This document shows positions 34,163 to 45,485 of a stretch of 64,000 bases of DNA, in pieces (within the stretch, counting starts at the first letter, position 1; each line of letters opens with the position of its first letter). The notes beneath the pieces are model-generated. The model ran no database searches and was not told the origin of the DNA. It saw nothing but the letters and a program-made list of their open reading frames with translations. The translations under genes were made by a program, and so were the position numbers. Source of the stretch: Gari tellinella (Eukaryota > Mollusca > Bivalvia > Cardiida > Psammobiidae); the NCBI GenBank assembly GCA_922989275.2, contig OV277869.1:40346189-40410188 (forward strand). Reading direction: 5' to 3'.

Positions 34163-34771
34163 TTTTGTCAATGTCCTATACCTATTTTCAACTGTTTCGC
34201 ACCTTCGTCACTTATTTTGTAATACTCAGCTTTAAACATTCTATTTGCTACAATAAATTATCTGTATGTATTTACCATTATATGGGGTTCAAATTATTAT
34301 CGAAAAACAAAATATATATGTACACTAAAATTCTATTAGCAATGCCATAGTTAGGAAGTGATATGCCACCGGCAGTGCCGTATGCACAAACAGCAATGTC
34401 GTTACTCTTTATATCATCCTGGTACAATGTTTATAATATAATAAAATATTCAATCAATAATATTAGGAGCGTTTGTATATGTGTACGTGTACACGTGTAT
34501 ACGTGTAATCCCTTATAACAATTAATCCCTGTAACATATACAACGAAATACCAGTTGTTAAAATACAGTAAAAGCTCTCTGTCACGGCCACGAAAAAATG
34601 CCAACCGGTTGAATAACAGGTAACAGCTTCAAGCAAGGTGAACATAAAACTGAAGCCCCTAAAGGAGCTTTATGGTTTACGTTCACGGGGATTTAAAATC
34701 ACCTACTTATCAACAATTTAGTGGTCATAAGAAAGGTTTTATTTTACATCAATCATATTGTAAATACTTAC

Positions 34772-34811
34772 CAACTACAAAGAGTAGGGATAAAACTGCA
34801 GCCCCAGCCAT
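34772..34811 (-). CDS. S1 serine protease, exon 1 (signal peptide)
   Basis: Forty coding bases from ATG (34811-34809) to a consensus donor (GTTG|GTAAGT). They encode MAGAAVLSLLFVV plus the first base of a Gly codon. This is a compact hydrophobic signal peptide, and the phase matches exon 2 exactly, giving VVGICSGQD at the join. It was missed by simple ORF reading because the exon-2 frame runs open into the intron. The intron is 1113 bp. The 5' UTR and promoter are not resolved. Confidence 0.8.
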
Positions 34812-35036
34812 CGTAGCACTTGTAGTAACCTTACGATCTTCCAAATCCGAGTGGTCAAATGGATTTTGTTGTTTTTTCTGCTAAGGTATAGCGTCCCACT
34901 AGGAATTCAGATGCCAAACTGATCCTTCTGCTTACCTATTTAAATGAATATTAACAAGAAACCGTTAAAAGTATTAGATATAGTGTTGATGTGTTAGTAA
35001 ACATAGTGTTGCCGGTCGCTATTTGACTGGTACAGT

Positions 35037-35405
35037 TAACAGTTTGGATCCTGATCAGATACCAAGTAGCATTGCGTACATGTATGTTCTAGCTACAAAC
35101 TAAGTACTGTATATGACAATTTTTGTCAATTTCTTCATTTCAGGTTGAGGACAACTCATGAGATCGGGCAAGTGTCGGTCAATATTACTAAGAGATATCG
35201 TTCATTGGTCCGAACAACGCTTTAGCAAGGTTACGAAAATGGTTGAGAAATGTTCGAAGAGTACCGAGTTTATTAGATCTCATTAAGGGCCCTCAATCGT
35301 CTTTCACTGCCACGCCTACGTGTAACAACGCTAACATTTGCAACATTGTAGATTATGTCCAGATTATGCTAAACACTGCGTCTGATCAGGTTCCAAATTG
35401 TTTGA
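35037..35405. repeat. Hairpin half-arms
   Basis: AACAGTTTGGATCCTGATCA at about 35040 and GCGTCTGATCAGGTTCC at about 35380 look like the two arms of one GATCAGACGCC-type unit separated by about 310 bases of other sequence. Confidence 0.4.
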
Positions 35406-35756
35406 CACTCATATTGTTAATGTTTATTAGTAAAACACGCACTCATCAATAAAGCAGACGAACTATTGAAGCAGACAACGTTATGGAATTCTTAAAATGA
35501 CTTATATTCAAATAAAGCCAACTATGTTGCGTAAGATTTACAAGAACGTAACTGTTTACACTGAGGGAAAACCACACAAGTATAAAATTTGACAGTTTAT
35601 ACCCTAAAATTTGTTATAAATAATCTCAAATACGAGTGGTATGCACGTGTACCGCACTGCGTCCATTTAACACGCTGTAAATATTACACAAAATACATTC
35701 TTTGCTTTGACTTTAAAATAAGTGTTTGAAAGTACTAGTGTGCATGTTACCAATGT

Positions 35757-36111
35757 CACTGGGGGGGGGGGGGACGTACCCCGGATATTGCTATAAAATG
35801 AGCTCTATTTTGACAAAACGGCCGTAAAACGAGATCGACGAGGGTAAGAAAATGCCAATTTTCTCTTATTTATTTCTTTTTCGGCACCTGACAAGTGTTT
35901 CTTAAGTGTCACAATACACATACAATACACGCATTATACATGATTTGGAACGAAACACGATGGAACAAATGACAAAATGAACGACGTGCTCGCGGAAAAA
36001 AACACACCCCTCTCGCATATATTGTTTTGTAATTGAAAGACGCAATCGAAATTTAAAAATGTGAATCGAGCTCATTTTATAGCAATATCCGGGGTACGTT
36101 CCCACCCAGTG
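35757..36111. mobile_element. 355-bp element with CACTGGG inverted repeats and AATGT duplication
   Basis: About 45-bp inverted repeats: left CACTGGG with a G run then ACGTACCCCGGATATTGC; right, as reverse complement, CACTGGGTGGGAACGTACCC, both continuing GGATATTGCTATAAAATGAG. The flanks are AATGT (35752-35756) and AATGT (36112-36116). A 5-bp duplication with CACTG ends recalls Transib-like elements, but no transposase is present. The left repeat has expanded to about fourteen Gs. Confidence 0.8.
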
Positions 36112-36284
36112 AATGTTCTACTCCCTTACAATTATCACATATATGTCAACGCCGAAATGCACATTAGTTTATTAGTGTTTTCTTCTGACTTGGCATATTT
36201 TAGATTGAAACATTTTAAAACTTTAATAATAAGAGTATTCCCTACAGCCAGCAAGAGACTGTATTTAGCTGTATTTATTGAGAA

Positions 36285-36465
36285 TACACTTTCTTTCCAG
36301 TTTAAACGCAAACGTAATGTATTAAACTGTGGAAAAAAATGTTATCTATTCTTTTAATCTGAGTAGCAAACAGGTTGGAGCCTGATCCGGCGTCTGATCT
36401 GGCTCCAACCTGTTTGAAATGGAAATAATAGTTTTAATATATAAATGCGTTTATTGGGGGAAAGA
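36285..36465 (-). mobile_element. Family A MITE, decayed, inverted
   Basis: TTTCCAGTTTAAACGCAAAC at the left; hairpin GGAGCCTGATCCGGCG / CGTCTGATCTGGCTCC; ATGCGTTTATTGGGGGAAAG at the right, without clear terminal CAGTGG. Confidence 0.6.
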
Positions 36466-36881
36466 AAATATCAGTAAAGTTAGCGCAGCGGTCTCGTGCT
36501 GCACGAGGATCATGTTTATCTCAAGTAGGAAAGTGTACGATTATATATTCAATGTTACCTTGATTACCTATTTAACAATATTAACTATTCTGTTCTAAAA
36601 ATAACTCGGGCAAGTCAGAAAAATCGGATAATACAAGTACAGATATTTATGCAACAGACACACATTACACTTAACCATTCTTCAATGAATGTTACTGCAA
36701 TGATTTATATTAGCTATCGGTATACATGGTCTCTAGTTTTTTTCAATTTTAAATCAGCAATCAGTTTAGTAAACTAACGGCCTTGTCACCCTATTTGCGC
36801 AAAAATTACACACGACTCTGACATAATCTTCAACTTGATGAAGGTGGTCAGTAATGTTTAGATGTAGATAGCGGGAACTTT

Positions 36882-36921
36882 ATGCGTTTAAATGGGAAAG
36901 AATACCGTTTTCTCCACTGTA
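36882..36921 (+). mobile_element. Family A right-end fragment
   Basis: TGCGTTTAAATGGGAAAGAA ... TTTTCTCCACTGTA, identical over about 40 bases to 38868-38906. Confidence 0.7.
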
Positions 36922-36924
36922 GCT

Positions 36925-37014
36925 TAACATATTTTCTTTACTTTCAACCTGCTTTAAGTAGTACATGTAACCTTTTTTCAAAGCGAGAAACAGGCTATGG
37001 GGTATAGAGTTAAA
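36925..37014 (-). mobile_element. Family D MITE, half copy
   Basis: TTTACTTTCAACCTGCTTTA, GCGAGAAACAGGCTATGGGG, TATAGAGTTAA: the hairpin arm and left end of family D in inverse orientation. Confidence 0.6.
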
Positions 37015-37088
37015 CGCATTTATTTGGAAATTATAAAGTCTTCTCCTCTGTATACGACATTTTGACCAAAAAAAACCAAACATTTATA

Positions 37089-37439
37089 TACAGCGCTCCC
37101 TTTATACAACGACACTCAATGGGAGACAAAAAATACGTGCGTTGTTCGGAGGGAATCGTTAGCGGGAGGGAAATTGGCTTACATTTGCAAACAGCTTAAA
37201 TCCAGGTCAGACGCCGCGTAACTTTTAATCTGGATTCAAGCTGTTTGTCATTATGTTGTTTTTCTGTCTAAATGTATAATAAGTAAATTTAAGAAAAAAC
37301 AGCAGACGACAATTCTAGGTACACAATATTAAATCCGTTAAAGGTTGGCCATAATTACATTGTTAAGGGAACAGATGAAATGGTCGTTGTAAGGAGGTAA
37401 CCGTTGTTGCGAGGGCCGTTGTAGAGAGAGAGTAGTGTA
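37089..37439 (+). mobile_element. Family C MITE, 351 bp
   Basis: TACAGCGCTCCCTTTATAC to GAGAGAGAGTAGTGTA. GGAGGGAATCGTTAGCGGG, hairpin AAATCCAGGTCAGACGCCG / TAATCTGGATTCAAGC (core half lost), GACGACAATTCTAGG. Confidence 0.8.
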
Positions 37440-38740
37440 TTCCTAAAAACTATGGAAACGCGGGAACTTTATGACTATTATCTTAATTTAATACTTCTAA
37501 ATTTTCGAAACAAGAATCCAACTATATTTTAAGATTCAACTGCAGCGCATATGTAACTTACAGTTCAAGTTCTAATAACCTAAATAATCAAAATTTAGAA
37601 TACAGATTAGAAGTTTAAACAGTATTATTAAATTATAAAAATAACATAGTAACTTTTCTTACCTTTAAACGATCACGTGAACCTCCGCTCCGTTGTCTTT
37701 ATTCTGTACAAGTTCGCTCAGATCACAAAATGAGGTTGCTGTGACATTACCACGGAAAGACACGCATTTAAAGCGAATTTGCAGATCAAGCAATAACCAA
37801 TCAAATTACTCGAAAAATGACATGCATCGGCGTAAGTAACTCAACTATAGTTGTCAGCTTTTCGAAACCCTTTGGCTTGGAGCGGATAAAAGGTGTTAAC
37901 AGTTTTTTTTTTGAGAGAGACGAATGCCGACATAATCAACGAGAAGTTTGATTATAGTCCACGTGGTGTGAAAACTTATTGAGACGAATTCGAACTTAAT
38001 CATTGTGGCATCTGTTATGAAACATTTTCTGTGATATACATGTAGCTGTTTGCTTATCAAATCCTACTAAAGCTGGCATTATTTTTAAAATCCGAAAAGG
38101 ATTTTAACTAACAAGCCTGAATTAATCCGAATCGCATAAGTAATATGTGTCTGAGGCAAATTCCTCATGTTTTTGTAAATTTATGCAAACTGAGAAAATA
38201 AAGAATATTTGAATTTGAATTAATAATGCTATTCAAATGTAAACTATGCAGATATTGTTACACAACTGAAATTGAACAATCTACAGCAACATCTCCCCAA
38301 TCATAAAAAGCAACAACCAAAAACAAGGAAAATAAAACAAAAAAACAACCTAACAAACTAAACTAAACGTAAAGGATCTTAACAAGCTTTGTCACCGATC
38401 CAATCCTATTCTAATGTTGTCAAATTATCACCATATGTACAGCCCGAGCGTCTGTGGGAATCAAACTATGTTTAAACTAAGGAACGTTACTATTTTACCG
38501 CATAAAATGATCATCCATAATTATGTCTTGAATACTGAAAAGGCTAGGGGGGGGGTAACATTTTAGCCCCCTGATTTACCTTGATCTTGTCAATAAACTT
38601 CGACTGCTGAACGTATGATGTGAAATTTAATATAACTCAAACGTTTAGCAATTATTTATCGATTGGACTAAATAAAATCAGTACACCTTCATTTTAGTAA
38701 TCGTAATAGAGAGGTTTTACTGTATATTCAGAAGATGAAC
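37440..38740. other. No recognisable gene
   Basis: AT-rich. Contains a probable LINE 3' tail at 38150-38222 (AATAAAGAATATTTGAATTTG) and a run of about nine Gs near 38550. No coding pattern seen. Confidence 0.5.
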
Positions 38741-38747
38741 TAATTTT

Positions 38748-38906
38748 GAGCCTGATCAGACGCCGGGTAACCGGGCGTCTGATCAGGCTCCAAACTGTTT
38801 GTCACTCAGATTCAAACGAATAGTCAAACATATTTTCTACATTTTTTGCAATGCGTTAGCGTTTCGTATGCGTTTAAATGGGAAAGAATACCGTTTTCTC
38901 CACTGT
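38748..38906 (+). mobile_element. Family A MITE, left end missing
   Basis: GAGCCTGATCAGACGCCGGG / GGGCGTCTGATCAGGCTCC hairpin, GCGTTTAAATGGGAAAGAAT, TTTCTCCACTGT; joined directly to family C at 38907. Confidence 0.8.
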
Positions 38907-39199
38907 CGGAGGGAATCGTTAGCGGGGGGAAATTGGCTTACATTTGCAAACAGCTTAAATCCAGGACAGACGCCGCGTAACTTTTGATCTGGATTCAATC
39001 TGTTTGTCATTATGTTGTTTTTCTGTCTAAATGTATAATAAGTAAATTTAAGAAAATACAGCATACGACAATTCTAGGTACACTATATTGCAGCCGTTAA
39101 AAGGTTGACCATAATTACATTGTTTAGGGAACAGCAGAAATGGTCGTTGTAAGGAGGGAACCGTTGTTGCGAGGGCCGTTGTAGAGAGGGAGTAGTGTA
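38907..39199 (+). mobile_element. Family C MITE, 5' truncated near-duplicate of 37155-37439
   Basis: Starts CGGAGGGAATCGTTAGCGGG, ends GAGAGGGAGTAGTGTA and shares the following TTCCTAAAAA with the copy at 37439. Only scattered differences over about 290 bases. Confidence 0.85.
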
Positions 39200-39255
39200 T
39201 TCCTAAAAAGCCGTCTCTTGACCGGACTCTAAAATACTCGATGCCTGAGCTGCGT

Positions 39256-39507
39256 CTAACCCTTTCAACGCTAAAAATCTCATAAAAATATCCTATGGGT
39301 ATTTATAATATTCTTGGACTCTTCTAGTACAAGCACTTTGAACCAGTCTACTGTGCGTTTTTGATTTGTCAACAAAAACGAATGAAACTATCAAACAGTG
39401 CAGACCCTGTTCAGAGGGCTCCTATAGGAGCCCTCTGCTCATGGTCTACACTGTTTGCAGATGTAATCAGTAATCTTTACAGAGAGCTGTATGGTTGAAA
39501 GGGCTAA
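39256..39507 (+). mobile_element. Family F MITE, complete
   Basis: CTAACCCTTTCAACGCT to GTATGGTTGAAAGGGCTAA. Hairpin AACAGTGCAGACCCTGTTCA, AGGGCTCCTATAGGAGCCCT, CTCATGGTCTACACTGTTTG. Confidence 0.8.
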
Positions 39508-39561
39508 ACTGTTTGTTAGTAGCATCTAGTAGTCGAACGTCGTAGTAAAGGGGTCTATCTG

Positions 39562-39808
39562 TACAGTGTAAATGGAATTATAATTTCCCAAACAACATGT
39601 TTATACTAAAAATATTACACCGATTTCGAACAGTTTTGAGCCCTGGGTCTGATGAGATTCAAAATGGCTGCCATTCAGGTATGAAAAAGACGTCACAATC
39701 TTAAAAACAAACCCCAAAAGAACCCCACGAAAAAGCCCCTCCCATTTTCTCTATTGTTTTGATTTGTGTTTGCATTTAAATGGAAATGAATCACGTCTTT
39801 CTACTGTA
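39562..39808 (+). mobile_element. Family A MITE, highly diverged
   Basis: TACAGTGTAAATGGAATTAT at the left, TTTAAATGGAAATGAATCAC ... CTTTCTACTGTA at the right; the hairpin is nearly gone (GAGCCCTGGGTCTGATGAG). Confidence 0.5.
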
Positions 39809-40046
39809 AATCTCATGTCGGGTATACAAATCTCTTTGAAACACAATACTTTAGTCTTTACACCGGGTAAACATGTTATTATCTGGATAGATATTGCAAA
39901 CATGTCCTGATTAAGATTACAAGGTATGCAATTTGTCCAAATATACATTGTACATTATTTTTTATATTCAGAATAATTATACACAATGACATTACATTAT
40001 TCTATCCCGTTTAATCCTTTCAACAAACCTATGTTTCAATAGGCAG

Positions 40047-41354
40047 TTGGAGTGTAGTGATATAAAATTTCTTAGTTTGAATGTATGTGGTTTAAGCTCT
40101 AAATTAAAAACACCGGAATTTATTTCTTTTCTTACTGAATATGACATTGTTGGGTTACAGGAGACAAAGACTGACGAGTCAGATGATGTGAATATCCCAG
40201 GTTTTAAGGTACATTTATTTCATAGACAAAAATTGTCACGATATAAAGCATGTGGAATCGCTTTACTTATTAAAGACGATATTTCAACACACGTTACAGT
40301 TGAGCAGAAATCAAATTCAAACTTGATTAAATTCTTCACCGTCTCAAAAGCAATCATTGGTGGAGATGACGACATTAAATGCGGTGTTTTATATATTCCA
40401 CCATCTGGCTCTAAGTATGCTTCTGATGAACCCTTTCAGGAAATCCAAAATGAGATATTCAGTTTTTGTCCAAATGATAAAAATATTTTGCTATTTGGAG
40501 ATTTTAATTCCAGATGTAAAAGCCTAAAGGATTATGTCCAAATTGATAATTTTATCTTTGACATATTTGACTTACAAGATTTAGAAGATGAAGATGCTGA
40601 AACTTTTGAAACTTTTGAAACATTTAATATTCCTTTAGAAAGAAATTCAAAGGACAGTTGTTCAAATGCCTACGGGTATCAACTTATCGACTTTTGTAAG
40701 AACAACAATTTATTTATTATGAATGGCAGAATAGAACCAGATTTCTCAAACACAAAGCTAACGTGTAAAAATGCTAGCACGGTAGATTATTTTCTATGTT
40801 CATCCCCCCTTTTTAAGTCAATATTAAGTCTTGAGATATTAGAGTTTTGTAATCTTTATTCAGATGTGCATTGCCCAGACGCAGTTGCATTGACCTCATT
40901 ACAAAAACAAGTAGAAGCCGACCCGTTGGATGCCGAGGTGTCCACAAAGGTTAAACTCTGGGACAGAAACAAAAGTATGATGTATAATGAAAACATAGAC
41001 ATTACAAAGGTAATAGAAATAGAGAGTAAATTAGACAGCGTGATAGACAGTAACGATATTAATGGAGTTGAACTAGACGAAATTGTAACAGACATTGAAC
41101 AATTATTCGAAAACACGTCATCGAAAACATTTGGAACAGTAACGAAAAGAAAACTAGCATATAATAAAACGTTTAAAAAACCTTGGTTCGACAGAAATTG
41201 TCAAAATATGAGAAACCTCTATCACAAAACAAGAAAAGCATATAATAAATATAAAACACATTACTACAAACAGCTTCTGAAAAACGTAAGTAAACAATAC
41301 AAAATGACAATGACAACTGCAACACAAACATATAGAAACGAAAAAAATAATTAA
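40047..41354 (+). CDS. LINE APE endonuclease and linker, near-intact element
   Basis: Opens without an ATG (the frame is open from TTG; an upstream ATG runs into TAG), so the 5' end is probably just truncated. Apurinic-endonuclease-type motifs in order: SLNVCGLSSKL, VGLQETKTDE, ACGIALLIKDD, GVLYIPPSGS, LLFGDFNSRC, then NAYGYQLIDFC and STVDYFL. The enzyme would nick target DNA to prime reverse transcription. The frame ends in a run of seven A (41341-41347), where a one-base change leads straight into the RT frame (KQMKKVDPKQYWKIL). The linker is lysine-rich (NLYHKTRKAYNKYK). Confidence 0.92.
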   Translation: MECSDIKFLSLNVCGLSSKLKTPEFISFLTEYDIVGLQETKTDESDDVNIPGFKVHLFHRQKLSRYKACGIALLIKDDISTHVTVEQKSNSNLIKFFTVSKAIIGGDDDIKCGVLYIPPSGSKYASDEPFQEIQNEIFSFCPNDKNILLFGDFNSRCKSLKDYVQIDNFIFDIFDLQDLEDEDAETFETFETFNIPLERNSKDSCSNAYGYQLIDFCKNNNLFIMNGRIEPDFSNTKLTCKNASTVDYFLCSSPLFKSILSLEILEFCNLYSDVHCPDAVALTSLQKQVEADPLDAEVSTKVKLWDRNKSMMYNENIDITKVIEIESKLDSVIDSNDINGVELDEIVTDIEQLFENTSSKTFGTVTKRKLAYNKTFKKPWFDRNCQNMRNLYHKTRKAYNKYKTHYYKQLLKNVSKQYKMTMTTATQTYRNEKNN

Positions 41355-43439
41355 ATTAAAACAAATGAAGAAAGTAGATCCAAAGCAATATTGGAAAATA
41401 CTTAGTACAAAATCGAATAAACAAGAAACACTTGCTAGTTTAAATGATCTATACGAGCACTTCAAATCGATTAACGAATTACCTACCGAAAATGATAACG
41501 AAATAGACACCACATTAGATTATAACTTAAGTAATGAAGAATTAAACATACCAATCACTGAAATTGAAATCGAAAAAGCCATCACAAGTTTGAAAAATAG
41601 CAAATCACCAGGTATAGATAACATTATAAATGAGCAATTAAAACATTCTATGAATATTATGATGCCAATATACGTTAAGTTATTTAATGTAATTTTTGAC
41701 GAAGGAGTGATCCCTAAAAACTGGACAATCGGTATTATCAAGCCAATTTTTAAAAATAAAGGAGAACCAACGTCACCTGAGAATTACCGTCCTATTTCCC
41801 TCTTGAGCTGTTTCGGCAAACTTTTTACATGTATACTTAATAATAGACTCAATATATATTCAGAAACTAATAATTTGATCAAACCCGTACAAGCGGGTTT
41901 CAGAAAAGACCACTCAGTTATTGATAACATTTTTATTTTAAAAAATCTTATTGATATTGCACACACAAGTAAACAGAAGCTTTATTGCTGCTTCATAGAT
42001 TTCAAACAGGCGTTTGACTCAGTTTGGAGGGCAGGTCTGTGGAAAAAAATACAAAAAGAAGGAATTACTGGAAAATGTTTTAATGTTATACACAACATGT
42101 ATAACAATATAAAGTCGCAAGTATCAACGAATGCAGGGTGCTCTCCCTTTTTCAATTGCATAAACGGTGTAAGACAGGGTGAAAATTTATCGCCGCTGTT
42201 GTTCTCATTCTTTTTAAACGATCTAGACGACTATTTAAAAGATCATGTTACAGGAATAAACAAACAAGTTAATAACAATACTATAAATATATATCTTAAA
42301 CTTTTTATATTACTTTATGCAGACGATACAGTCATTTTCAGTGATACTGAAGCAGACCTACAAAATGCGTTGACCCATATTGAACACTATTGTAAGTTAT
42401 GGAAATTATCTGTAAATACATCAAAAACAAAAATAGTTATTTTTAGCAAAGGAAGACATTCAAATAAACACAAATTTAAATTAGGAAATGTTCTGTTAGA
42501 TGTTGTCACAGACTATAAGTATCTAGGAATAAATTTTACTAGAAGTGGTTCTTTTAATAAAGCAAAGTTAGGTATTGTAGAGCAAGCAAATAAAGCAATG
42601 TTTGCCCTGTTACGGAAAATAAAATCGTTATCTCTCCCTTATGATCTACAGTTGGATCTTTTTGAAAAAGTTATAAAGCCAATTCTCTTGTTTGGGTGCG
42701 AAATATGGGGTGGTGGGAACAATGATACTATAGAAAGAGTTCAGTTAAGATTCTTAAAATATATTTTTAAACTTAAGAAATCAACACCTTCGTACATGGT
42801 TTATGGAGAGACAGGTGTATATCCATTAAATGTTGATATTAAAAAGAGAATGGTTGCCTACTGGTCCAGCCTTATTGAAGATATAAATGTTAACACTACC
42901 CCAAAATTATCAACAACGGTATACAATTTTATATATGCTAATCACATAACGAACGGAATTACTTCATCATGGCTTAATTATGTAAAGGACATTCTGTGTT
43001 CATCTGGCTTTTCAGGAATTTGGTATGATCAAAGTTTTACAAGTAGAAAATGGTTAATAAAATCTTCCCACCAAAAGTTTAAAGATATCTTTGTACAAAA
43101 ATGACAAGCAGATATAGAAAGCTCATCCTCAACAAACATTTATAAAATACTAAAATCAGAATTTAAACAAAGCAAATACGTATCACTTTTATCTCCCTAT
43201 CTATGTAGAAACGTCATGGCAATGATTACTAGAAACTACAGACTTCCTATTGAAATGGGGAGATGGCAAGGAATCCCTAAGAATGAAAGAAAATGTTTAA
43301 ATTGTAATGATATTGGAGACGAATTTCATTATCTTTTAACTTGCCCTGAATTCAATGTATACAGAAGTCAATACATTCCTAAGTATTATTATAAAAGGCC
43401 AAATATGCTGAAATTCTCAGAATTATTAACGTCCGAGAG
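41348..43439 (+). pseudogene. LINE reverse transcriptase and C-terminal knuckle, one TGA
   Basis: RT in one frame: LKNSKSPGIDNI, WTIGIIKPIFKNKG, ENYRPISLLS, QAGFRKDHS, motif A CFIDFKQAFDSVW, motif B NGVRQGENLSPLLFSFF, motif C LLYADDT (near 42313), YKYLGINFTRSGSF, IKPILLFGCEIWG, PLNVDIKKRMVAYW. A single TGA at 43102-43104 separates this from the C-terminal region (NYRLPIEMGRWQG, KCLNC...DEFHYLLTCPEF). At 43439 the frame is cut by a DNA transposon and resumes at 45962. The catalytic residues are intact, so this insertion is young. It shares overall layout with the LINE at 12860-15174. Confidence 0.92.
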
Positions 43440-43880
43440 TAGCAATGCCAAAGGCCGGTAGTGGGCGGGGCCTCGGGGGATCTCATGAATATGTATATAG
43501 CAATGGCTCCCAACCCGACAATACGTGTATTTTTGTGGTCGCTTAAACACCCTTTATCCATAGCGTGATCTCAACACCGGAAATAGCATTCCGAATGATT
43601 TAAATAACCGGACATACCTTTAGCACGAGGCCATTCGAAAGATTCCTTGTTGAAAAACAGACGTGAAAAATAAAAAATGTAAGCGCGTCTTAAATTAGAC
43701 ATTTGGGGATTATTTAAAAAGCATTTTATATTAAATTAAACATTTCTTTGCATGTCACAACAAAAAAAAAGTAAGATATCGACCGTGAACATACTCCAAT
43801 TCTGTTTCAAAGTATGCAGGGGTTCGACAGCCAAGGGAAATAATTTGTCTCCCAAATTATCTCCCAAAATGGCCGCACCC

Positions 43881-44257
43881 ACAGGTACTTGACACATACA
43901 TCTAGATCTATTACCAAAAAAAAAAAAAAACCCTTTTTTTACTATACATCTACTATCCTATAGATACAAGGTATACCACAGGTACTTGACACATACAAAT
44001 AGATCTATTACAAAAAAAAAAAAAAAAATATTTTACTATACATCTACTATAGATACAAGGTATACCACAGGTACTTGACACATACAAATAGATCTATTAC
44101 CAAAAATAAATTATATATTTTTTTTTTACTATACTTCTACTATAGATACAATAAGGTATACAACCACAGGTACTTGACACATACATATAGATCTATTACC
44201 AAAAAAATAAATAAAAAATTGTACTATAGATCTAGATCTACCTCTATAGATACAAGA
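43881..44257 (+). repeat. Tandem array, about 95-bp unit, four copies
   Basis: Unit: CACAGGTACTTGACACATAC, AGATCTATTACC, an A run, a T run, ACTATACATCTACTATAGAT, ACAAGGTATA. Starts at about 43881, 43978, 44072 and 44165. Confidence 0.85.
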
Positions 44258-44645
44258 TATACTACGCAATTCGACAGGTAGTCTTAACCATCGACTTTTA
44301 AACTGGTGCTAAAACTGACTAGATCGCCAATATTCTCTTGTGGTACCCTTGAGAAATTAAACAGGTAAAGTTTTTTTTTAATTTTGCATTCTATGTAAAT
44401 TATATAAAACTGAAAATATTTCATTTAAAGATGATTCATAATATTTGGTGCAAGTTCCAGTCGCATAGGCCGTTTACTTTGAACACCTAACAGATCACAC
44501 CTACAAACATGTTGGCCCGTTGCTAAGGAATGAGGACGTCCCTAACGACATAAAACTTTTTGATGCACATTTTCATTATAATGCACATACTGTGGCGTTA
44601 TTTGACGGAATTTGATGAAACAAAAAGTAGATATTGAAAGTGGAA

Positions 44646-45485
44646 TGTGACACGCCACCATCTTAAGATGTATGAACACACTAGGTTTGGTCAACATAGA
44701 AGATATGGTATATGAGTTATGCTTTTAACAAGATATTTCGTTAATCATTGTCAGAAGTCAAGGTCAAAATGGCCTGAACGTGGTATGTGATACGCCACCA
44801 TCTTAAGTTAAAGATGTATGAACACACTAGGTTTGATCACCATAGAAGATATGGTATATGAGTTATGCTTTTAATAAGATATTTCGTTAATCATTGTCAG
44901 AGGTCAAGGTCAAAAGGGCCTGAAAGTGGTATGTGATACGCCACAATCTTAAGATGTGTGCACACACTATGTTTTGTCAGTCTAAACGATATGGTATATG
45001 GGTTATCGGTTTTTTAACAGGATTTTTCCCTAATCAAGGTCAGAGGTCAAGGTCAATCATACCTGAAAGTGTTATATGTAACTCCACCATCTTAAGAGGT
45101 ATGCACTCACTAGGTTTGGTCATTATAGAAGATATACTATATGATGTATGCTTAACCTTTGAACCAGATTTTTCAATAATCAAGGTCAGAGGTCAAGAGG
45201 GCCTGAAAGTGGCTTGTTACACGTCACCATACTAAGATGTATGCACACACAACATTTTGTCATCATAGAAGATATGGTATATGAGGTATTGTTCTAACAT
45301 GATTTTTCAATAATTAAGGTCAGAGGTCAAGGTCAAGAGGGCCTGAAAGTGCCATATAACACGTCACCATCTTAAGATGTATGGACACACTAGGTTTTGT
45401 CATCTTTGAAGATATGGAATATGAGTTATTCTTTTAACAAGATTTTTCAATAATCAAGTTCAGAGGTCAAGGTCAATGTCAAATT
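44646..45485 (+). repeat. Tandem array, about 140-bp unit, with clustered AGGTCA
   Basis: Six units sharing GCCACCATCTTAAGATGTAT, GAAGATATGGTATATGAG, TTTTCAATAATCAAGG and a cluster AGGTCAGAGGTCAAGGTCA. AGGTCA is the nuclear-receptor half-site; here it occurs as direct repeats with spacers of one and zero. Confidence 0.88.

Noticed and set aside
35761..35774. G run as an assembly gap
   Set aside because: The matching right inverted repeat has a shorter G-rich block in the same place, so slippage at a real element end explains it, though exact length is uncertain.
44933..45235. 100-codon ORF in the AGGTCA array
   Set aside because: Frame exists only in one array unit; product of tandem non-coding repeats.
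44646..45485. CRISPR-like array
   Set aside because: Units are about 140 bp with no short repeat/unique spacer pattern, in a eukaryotic transposon.
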